Assembly (NCBI RefSeq): GCF_014648035.1
Contig: NZ_BMQI01000025.1
Location: forward strand, 1 to 64,000
DNA length: 64,000 bases
DNA from: Shewanella algicola
GTDB lineage: Bacteria > Pseudomonadota > Gammaproteobacteria > Enterobacterales > Shewanellaceae
Reading direction: 5' to 3'
In this document: positions 58,821 to 64,000 of the stretch, piece by piece
Layout of the letters: each line of letters opens with the position of its first letter
How positions within the stretch are numbered: position 1 is the stretch's first letter
Position numbers and translations under genes: made by a program
The notes under the pieces: model-generated
Told to the model about the DNA's origin: nothing
What the model saw: only the letters and a program-made list of their open reading frames with translations
Databases searched by the model: none

Positions 58821-61316
58821 TTAAGCCTTTACAATCTTAATGGCACATTTCTTAAAGTCGGTTTGTTTTGACAAAGGATCTGTCGCATCTAACGTCACTT
58901 TATTAATGAGCTGGCTGGCATCAAACCAAGGTACAAACACTAAGCCGACAGGCGGTTTGTTGCGACCACGGGTTTCAACACGGGTTTTAATCTCACCACG
59001 ACGAGAAATAACTCGGATTTCATCACCACGGCGTAAACCACGTTTTTTAGCATCTTCTGGGTGCATAAAACACACAGCATCTGGGAAAGCTTTATACAGT
59101 TCAGGCACACGTTGCGTCATTGAACCTGAATGCCAATGCTCAAGTACACGGCCTGTCGATAACCAGATATCGTATTCTTCATCCGGCTCTTCAGCTGCTG
59201 GCTCATAAGGTAATGCAAAAATTACCGCACGACCGTCTGGCTTACCATAAAACTCAAAACCTTTACCAGGTTTGACATAAGGATCCGACCCTTCGCGGAA
59301 GCGCCATTTGGTTTCTTTACCATTCACTACAGGCCAACGTAAACCGTGCTCTTTGTGGTAAACATCGAAGTCTGCTAAATCGTGGCCATGGCCGCGACCA
59401 AAGGTAGCGTATTCTTCAAACAAGCCTTTTTGCACATAAAAACCAAAGTGCTTCGCTTCATCATTTAAGTATTTAGGATCAGCATCGCTTAATGGGAATT
59501 TCTCAACATTGCCATTTTGGTAAAGCACTTCAAACAAGGTTTTACCTTTAAATTGCGGGTTAGCCGCTAATACTTCAGCAGGCCACACTTCATCAGTGGT
59601 AAAGCGCTTAGAGAACTCCATTAGCTGCCAAAGGTCTGACTTTGACTCACCGGGTGCCTTAACCATTTGGTGCCAAAATTGAGTACGACGCTCGGCGTTA
59701 CCGTATGCACCTTCTTTTTCTACCCACATGGCTGTCGGTAAAATTAAGTCAGCAGCTTGAGTGGTCACTGTTGGGTAAGCATCTGACACTACGATAAAGT
59801 TTTCAGGATTGCGGTAACCCGGTAAACCTTCTTCGTTAATGTTAGGGCCAGCTTGCATGTTGTTGTTCACTTGCACCCAATAACAGTTCAAATCGCCATC
59901 TTTTAAACGACGGTTTTGCTCAACAGCATGGTAGCCAGGCTTGGCAGGAATGATGCCGCTTGGGATGTGCCAAATGTGTTCAGCGTGTTTTCTGTGTTCA
60001 GGGTTTGTGACAACCATATCGGCAGGTAAACGATGCGAGAATGTACCGACTTCACGAGCAGTACCACAAGCCGATGGTTGACCGGTTAACGAGAATGGGC
60101 TGTTACCTGGCGTAGAAATTTTACCCACAAGTAAGTGAATGTTATAAATAAGGTTATTACACCACACACCACGAGTATGTTGGTTAAAGCCCATGGTCCA
60201 GAATGAGGTCACTTTACGATTAGGGTCAGCATACAATTCAGCTAATTCAATCAATTTGTGCTCAGGTACACCTGATAATTTACTGACTGATTCAACATCG
60301 TAGTCGGCAACAAATTTAGCAAATTCATCAAAGTCGATTGGCGCTGAGTCGCCCGCTGTTGCCACGTTTTTGGCTTTCATTTCTAATGGATGCGTTGGAC
60401 GTAAACCATAACCAATGTCAGTGGTGCCTTTACGGAAGTTAACGTGCTTGCTAATAAAGTCTTCGTTGACCTTACCATTTTGGATAATGTAATTAGCAAT
60501 GAAGTTAAGGATGGCTAAGTCAGTTTGCGGTGTAAATACTATCGGTAAGTCAGCCAAGTCAAATGAGCGGTGCTCAAAGGTAGATAACACAGCCACTTTG
60601 ACGTGTTGCGCACTTAAACGACGGTCGGTAACGCGAGTCCATAAAATGGGGTGCATTTCGGCCATATTTGAGCCCCAAAGCACAAATGCATCAGCCGCTT
60701 CCATATCATCATAACAACCCATTGGCTCATCGATACCAAAGGTACGCATAAAGCCACCTACCGCAGATGCCATACAATGACGAGCATTAGGGTCGATATT
60801 GTTTGAACCAAAGCCCGCTTTCATTAACTTAACTGCGGCATAGCCTTCAAATACAGTCCACTGGCCAGAACCAAACATACCTACCGCAGTGGGTCCTTTA
60901 GCTTTAATGGTCGCTTTCCAGCGTTCAGCCATCGTGTCGAAGGCTTTTTCCCAGCTAATTGGAGTAAACTCACCGTGTTTATCGTATTTACCATCGGTCA
61001 TACGTAACATAGGCGTTTGCAGGCGGTCGCGACCGTACATAATTTTAGAAAGGAAGTAACCTTTAATGCAGTTTAAGCCGCGGTTAACTTCACTTTTTGC
61101 GTCACCATGGGTAGCAACCACTTTACCGTCGCGGGTAGCAACAATAACAGAACAGCCAGTACCACAAAAACGGCAAGGCGCTTTGTTCCATTCAAGTTTG
61201 TTTTGCTCAGAGCTGGTAATGAGGTTTGTTGCACTGGTTGGTAAAGCCAAACCAGCAACACTTGCCGCAGCCATAGCGGCGTTGGCTTTCATAAAATCGC
61301 GTCTATTCATTTTCAT
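58821..61316 (-). CDS. napA: Periplasmic nitrate reductase catalytic subunit NapA
   Basis: Mo-bis-MGD and [4Fe-4S] enzyme of 831 residues that reduces nitrate to nitrite. A twin-arginine signal ([23 protein letters not shown]) directs export. The cluster ligands are C48, C51, C55 and C83 ([19 protein letters not shown]), and the Mo-coordinating cysteine is in [14 protein letters not shown]. An internal start three codons in (MNRRDF) is equally possible. Overlaps napD by four bases. Confidence 0.97.
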   Translation of the reverse strand: MKMNRRDFMKANAAMAAASVAGLALPTSATNLITSSEQNKLEWNKAPCRFCGTGCSVIVATRDGKVVATHGDAKSEVNRGLNCIKGYFLSKIMYGRDRLQTPMLRMTDGKYDKHGEFTPISWEKAFDTMAERWKATIKAKGPTAVGMFGSGQWTVFEGYAAVKLMKAGFGSNNIDPNARHCMASAVGGFMRTFGIDEPMGCYDDMEAADAFVLWGSNMAEMHPILWTRVTDRRLSAQHVKVAVLSTFEHRSFDLADLPIVFTPQTDLAILNFIANYIIQNGKVNEDFISKHVNFRKGTTDIGYGLRPTHPLEMKAKNVATAGDSAPIDFDEFAKFVADYDVESVSKLSGVPEHKLIELAELYADPNRKVTSFWTMGFNQHTRGVWCNNLIYNIHLLVGKISTPGNSPFSLTGQPSACGTAREVGTFSHRLPADMVVTNPEHRKHAEHIWHIPSGIIPAKPGYHAVEQNRRLKDGDLNCYWVQVNNNMQAGPNINEEGLPGYRNPENFIVVSDAYPTVTTQAADLILPTAMWVEKEGAYGNAERRTQFWHQMVKAPGESKSDLWQLMEFSKRFTTDEVWPAEVLAANPQFKGKTLFEVLYQNGNVEKFPLSDADPKYLNDEAKHFGFYVQKGLFEEYATFGRGHGHDLADFDVYHKEHGLRWPVVNGKETKWRFREGSDPYVKPGKGFEFYGKPDGRAVIFALPYEPAAEEPDEEYDIWLSTGRVLEHWHSGSMTQRVPELYKAFPDAVCFMHPEDAKKRGLRRGDEIRVISRRGEIKTRVETRGRNKPPVGLVFVPWFDASQLINKVTLDATDPLSKQTDFKKCAIKIVKA

Positions 61317-61570
61317 TTTTCACCTTCTTCAAGCTCTTCACTTTGGTGATATACCATGGTGGCCGACAACACACCGGGTATGGCATTAATCGTTGAGATA
61401 TCATCCATTAATGATTTTTGGCTTGTTCCTTCAACGACAACAACTAACTTAACGTCATTATTGGCTGACAACTCGGCATTTTTTATGGCCATTATTTTCT
61501 GTCTTACTTCAGCCATTTGCTCAGGTTGTACTTGGACAATTAGGCTGGTTACGTGAAGTTCACTGTTCAT
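61313..61570 (-). CDS. napD: NapD, chaperone for NapA maturation
   Basis: Cytosolic protein of 85 residues, ferredoxin-like fold, that binds the NapA twin-arginine signal. Sequence [32 protein letters not shown]...[15 protein letters not shown] matches the family. GAGAG lies upstream of the ATG. It overlaps napA and follows napE by 46 bases. Confidence 0.92.
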   Translation of the reverse strand: MNSELHVTSLIVQVQPEQMAEVRQKIMAIKNAELSANNDVKLVVVVEGTSQKSLMDDISTINAIPGVLSATMVYHQSEELEEGEK

Positions 61571-61616
61571 TGCATCGCTCTCATTTTTTAATGTTTTTAT
61601 TAATTTTATGGATGGA

Positions 61617-61775
61617 TTAACCAGCGCCTGGAGGCCCTGTTAAAATTTGGCTAAACCAAATACTAAAGCCCAGTGCACTAACCAGTAACACTGATAAAAT
61701 GGGTGCTAAAAACACAGTCAAAAAGATGAAGATTTTCAGCTCTAAGCCTTTCAAATTGGTAGTATCTTTACTCAT
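61617..61775 (-). CDS. napE: NapE, small membrane protein of the nap operon
   Basis: A 52-codon minus-strand gene: MSKDTTNLKGLELKIFIFL, then one TM helix (TVFLAPILSVLLVSALGF) and the family ending SIWFSQILTGPPG. The start is supported by GGAGGG five bases upstream. NapE proteins are single-helix membrane proteins of unknown role found first in NAP-alpha operons. It is the first gene of napEDABC. It is short enough to be missed by length-filtered gene calls. Confidence 0.88.
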   Translation of the reverse strand: MSKDTTNLKGLELKIFIFLTVFLAPILSVLLVSALGFSIWFSQILTGPPGAG

Positions 61776-61906
61776 AGACCCTCCAGTAGTGGGGGATAAA
61801 ACAACTCATATAAAATATGTGTTGTTTCTTAATTAGGACTCGTGTGAATTTTAGCGTTTATCAATTAACAAACTATATACTCACAAATTGGTAAACTAAG
61901 GCTTAT

Positions 61907-61920
61907 ATGATCTAGATCAT
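61907..61920 (-). promoter_or_regulatory. FNR/EtrA-type palindrome upstream of napE
   Basis: ATGATCTAGATCAT is a perfect palindrome that keeps the FNR core TGAT-N4-ATCA (consensus TTGAT-N4-ATCAA). It lies about 132 bp before the napE start. A candidate -10 on the minus strand, TATATA or TATAGT, is at 61872-61879, its centre some 37 bp from the palindrome centre, a little further than the usual class II spacing. Anaerobic activation of nap by FNR/EtrA is established in Shewanella in general. Confidence 0.6.
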
Positions 61921-62337
61921 CAAATTAACCAAATCGCTGGCTAGATCAGGGTTCTTAACCATAAATACCGATTAAATAAAGGGTTATTTAGCGATAACCC
62001 GATCAATATCACCTTTTGCTAAAATAAGTGTATTTTTACTGTCAATAATAGAACTTGCAGAACGTTTTATATTGAAATTTGTTCGAAATATAAACATGTT
62101 AAACTAGGCGGCTGGATTATGACCTAGCAATATAAATATATTTAGGAGCCGCTGCCAAAAAATAAATGTTTTATGTTAGACATGTCGGTTGTATTCGTTA
62201 ATGTTGCTAACTGCATTTTTTTGCAATTTAACTAGCAAACACTCGGTCTTGTGATTCCTGTTTTGCAGTGCCTTGCATCAACGGTTAAACAACCTTACTC
62301 TTAAGGTGTTTATTAAGTGTAGTAGACAAACGCCCAT
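61921..62337. other. Intergenic sequence between napE promoter and the methyltransferase terminator
   Basis: No coding frame of note. A 7-bp hairpin GGGTTAT / ATAACCC with a six-base loop is at 61981-62000, without a T-run on the plus strand. The rest is AT-rich with no recognised repeat, tRNA or small RNA signature. Confidence 0.4.
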
Positions 62338-62343
62338 AAAAAA

Positions 62344-62364
62344 ACCGACCCTTTGTGGAGGTCG
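62344..62364 (-). terminator. Terminator of the methyltransferase gene
   Basis: Minus-strand stem CCGACC / GGTCGG with a nine-base loop followed by seven T. It is 23 bp past the stop codon. Confidence 0.82.
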
Positions 62365-62386
62365 GCTTTATCTCATTATGCTTGCT

Positions 62387-63301
62387 TTAAAGTGAACTCA
62401 AGCGATAACGCAATACTTTGAGTGATTTTTGCTCATCGATGTCAGCAAATACACTTGGATTGTCAATGCGCTCAACATAGGTCAATTGCGGTGCGGTATT
62501 GGCCACTTGCTTCATTAAAAAATCACATCCAAGCTCCGGCGCATTAAGACATAATAATACTTCCCCTTGCGGCGCTAACAAGTCTGGCAAACGTTTTAAC
62601 AAACGCTCATAATCTTTGGTGGCCACAAAACTGCCACGTTGGTTGCTCGGTGGATCTGCCACAATTAAATCATAAGGCCTTAACTTTGTTAGCTTGCCCC
62701 AGGACTTAAAAATATCATGGCCTAAATAACGGGCTCCAACAGGTAAATCATTGAGTAAATGGTTTTGCTTACCAATACTTAACGCGCCTTTGCTCATGTC
62801 CATGTTGACCACTTCATCGGCGCCACCTTGCAAGGCTGCCACCGAAAACCCACACGTGTAAGCAAACAAATTAAGCACTTTTTTATGCTTGGTATGTTGT
62901 TTAACCCATGCACGGCCATTGGCCATGTCTAAAAATAGGCCATGATTTTGGCCACGCAGTAAATGCACCAAAAAGCGAGCACCGTTTTCAGTCACTACGT
63001 GTTGCTCAGGCACTTCACCGTATAATAAGTCGCTAAAGGTTTGGCCACCATGACGATATTGGTAAACTAAATTCAGCGGCTGATTTGGGTAGGTAGATTG
63101 CCAAAAAGCCACAATGGCACCCACCAATTCATCACGTTGCTCATCGTCTAACATTTTAAAGCTAGTGAGCAGTAATACCGGTTTATACCAGTCTAAACAA
63201 AGATGCTCATCGCCAGCGAACAAACCGCCACGGCCATGAAATAAACGGCAAACATCTTCGCCAACAGTCAAACTGGGTAACACTTGTAAAAAACGCTTCA
63301 T
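62387..63301 (-). CDS. Class I SAM-dependent methyltransferase (COG1092-type)
   Basis: Protein of 304 residues. The SAM-binding motif I is KVLNLFAYTCGFSVAALQGGADEVVNMDMS, and the nucleic-acid methyltransferase motif IV is LIVADPPSNQRGSF. This pattern resembles RlmI/RlmK 23S rRNA cytosine/guanine methyltransferases (COG1092) but the protein lacks an N-terminal PUA domain, being about 90 residues shorter than RlmI. An RNA base is the likely substrate, unproven. It lies upstream-adjacent to the PerM gene on the same strand. Confidence 0.85.
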   Translation of the reverse strand: MKRFLQVLPSLTVGEDVCRLFHGRGGLFAGDEHLCLDWYKPVLLLTSFKMLDDEQRDELVGAIVAFWQSTYPNQPLNLVYQYRHGGQTFSDLLYGEVPEQHVVTENGARFLVHLLRGQNHGLFLDMANGRAWVKQHTKHKKVLNLFAYTCGFSVAALQGGADEVVNMDMSKGALSIGKQNHLLNDLPVGARYLGHDIFKSWGKLTKLRPYDLIVADPPSNQRGSFVATKDYERLLKRLPDLLAPQGEVLLCLNAPELGCDFLMKQVANTAPQLTYVERIDNPSVFADIDEQKSLKVLRYRLSSL

Positions 63302-63334
63302 ACTCTCTCTTACTTACTCAATTTACTCATCAAT

Positions 63335-64000
63335 TTATGATGGTTTGGATTGTTCATCGTCAGTATTAACTAGGCTCTCATTTGTGTGTTGTGTTGCCTC
63401 ATCGGCTGAGTTGGCAACAACTTGCTCTACACTTTCAGGTTGATTAACGATATCTTCAACATCATCTGAGAGCAATATCGACAACCATCCGCCCGACTCG
63501 CTTGATTCAAGCGCAATTTTCACAATCATCGTTAATGGCACCGACAATAACATGCCTACCGACCCCAACAGCCAGCCCCAAAAAATCAATGACAAAAATA
63601 CCACTAAGGTAGACAAACCAAGTCCGCGGCCCATAAAGCGAGGCTCAACCACGTTGCCCATCACCATATTGGTACCTACATATAACAGCCCGGTAATACC
63701 TGCTGCACCAGGCCCTATTTGAATAAACGCTAACAATACGGCAGGTATTGCCGCAATAATAGAACCAATATTAGGAATATAATTAAATAAGAAAGCAATC
63801 ACCGCCCACAACAACGCATAGTCGACACCGATGATGCTCAAGCCTATTCCAATCACCCCTGCGGTGGCTAAGCTTACTAAGGTTTTAATCACCATGTATT
63901 GATTTACAGAGTGTAAAAACTTGTCGATTTGCTGTAAGCGCATGTCTGGGTCGTCTAACGCTAAATGGAACTTTTTAGGCATTGATTGCGCTTCAAATAA
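63335..64000 (-). CDS. AI-2E/PerM-family transporter, partial (N terminus beyond right edge)
   Basis: The open frame continues without a stop to the window edge (LFEAQS before MPKKFHL), so the ATG at 63982 is internal. The visible C-terminal ~220 residues have the UPF0118 features: YMVIKTLVSLATAGVIGIGLSIIGVDYALLWAVIAFLFNYIPNIGSIIAAIPAVLLAF and VEPRFMGRGLGLSTLVVFLSLIFWGWLLGSVGMLLSVPLTMIVKI. The acidic Ser/Glu-rich tail (~50 residues) is cytosolic. Members export autoinducer-2 or ions; substrate unknown. Confidence 0.88.
   Translation of the reverse strand, partial: LFEAQSMPKKFHLALDDPDMRLQQIDKFLHSVNQYMVIKTLVSLATAGVIGIGLSIIGVDYALLWAVIAFLFNYIPNIGSIIAAIPAVLLAFIQIGPGAAGITGLLYVGTNMVMGNVVEPRFMGRGLGLSTLVVFLSLIFWGWLLGSVGMLLSVPLTMIVKIALESSESGGWLSILLSDDVEDIVNQPESVEQVVANSADEATQHTNESLVNTDDEQSKPS

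Overview
This is a chromosomal stretch of a marine gammaproteobacterium, most likely a Shewanella. The evidence is moderate-to-low GC, a napEDABC periplasmic nitrate reductase operon with its own NapC, the yejK/yejL/yejM set, several MHYT/PAS/HD-GYP signalling proteins, a MoxR-DUF58-transglutaminase operon, a contiguous recC-recB-recD operon, and an arginine succinyltransferase pathway gene (astB) next to topA. The species assignment is inference from gene content; no search was run.

Left part (1-14.9 kb): an IS1595-family transposase runs off the left edge and its terminus sits just upstream of an umuDC operon. Then come topA (minus strand), divergent astB, a large Ig-repeat lipoprotein (minus), a DAACS-type symporter, a LysE-type exporter, and a three-gene phosphonate/phosphate-like ABC importer (phnD-phnC-phnE type, minus strand) whose permease carries two fused permease domains. 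Divergent from it is a PhoP/PhoQ-like two-component pair.

Middle part (17-34 kb): a 2OG-Fe(II) oxygenase, an HD-GYP protein, corA, yejK divergent from yejL-yejM(pbgA), tRNA-Pro(GGG), a secreted esterase, a second HD-GYP gene broken by a frameshift in a run of eight G, then an MHYT-PAS-PAS-hybrid histidine kinase in an operon with an RpfG-like REC-HD-GYP regulator, two small proteins, and msrPQ. Three HD-GYP genes lie within 14 kb, so cyclic-di-GMP turnover is the dominant theme here.

Right part (34-64 kb): rmuC, slt, the MoxR-DUF58-transglutaminase operon, a ~310-bp MITE-like element with near-perfect terminal inverted repeats, recCBD, a secreted hypothetical protein, an S9 peptidase paired with a small hypothetical, a YkgJ-type cysteine-cluster protein, a D-Ala-D-Ala ligase, the napEDABC operon (including a 52-codon napE) with an FNR-type palindrome upstream, a COG1092-type methyltransferase, and the start-less end of an AI-2E/PerM-family transporter running off the right edge.

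Most of the window is well-understood core genome. The items that merit a second look are the G8 frameshift in a c-di-GMP phosphodiesterase gene, the IS end placed at the umuDC control region together with an unusual UmuD cleavage site, the orphan phnDCE-like transporter beside phoPQ, the MITE, and the degenerate HD-GYP protein at 17.8 kb. I did not find a convincing wholly new system.
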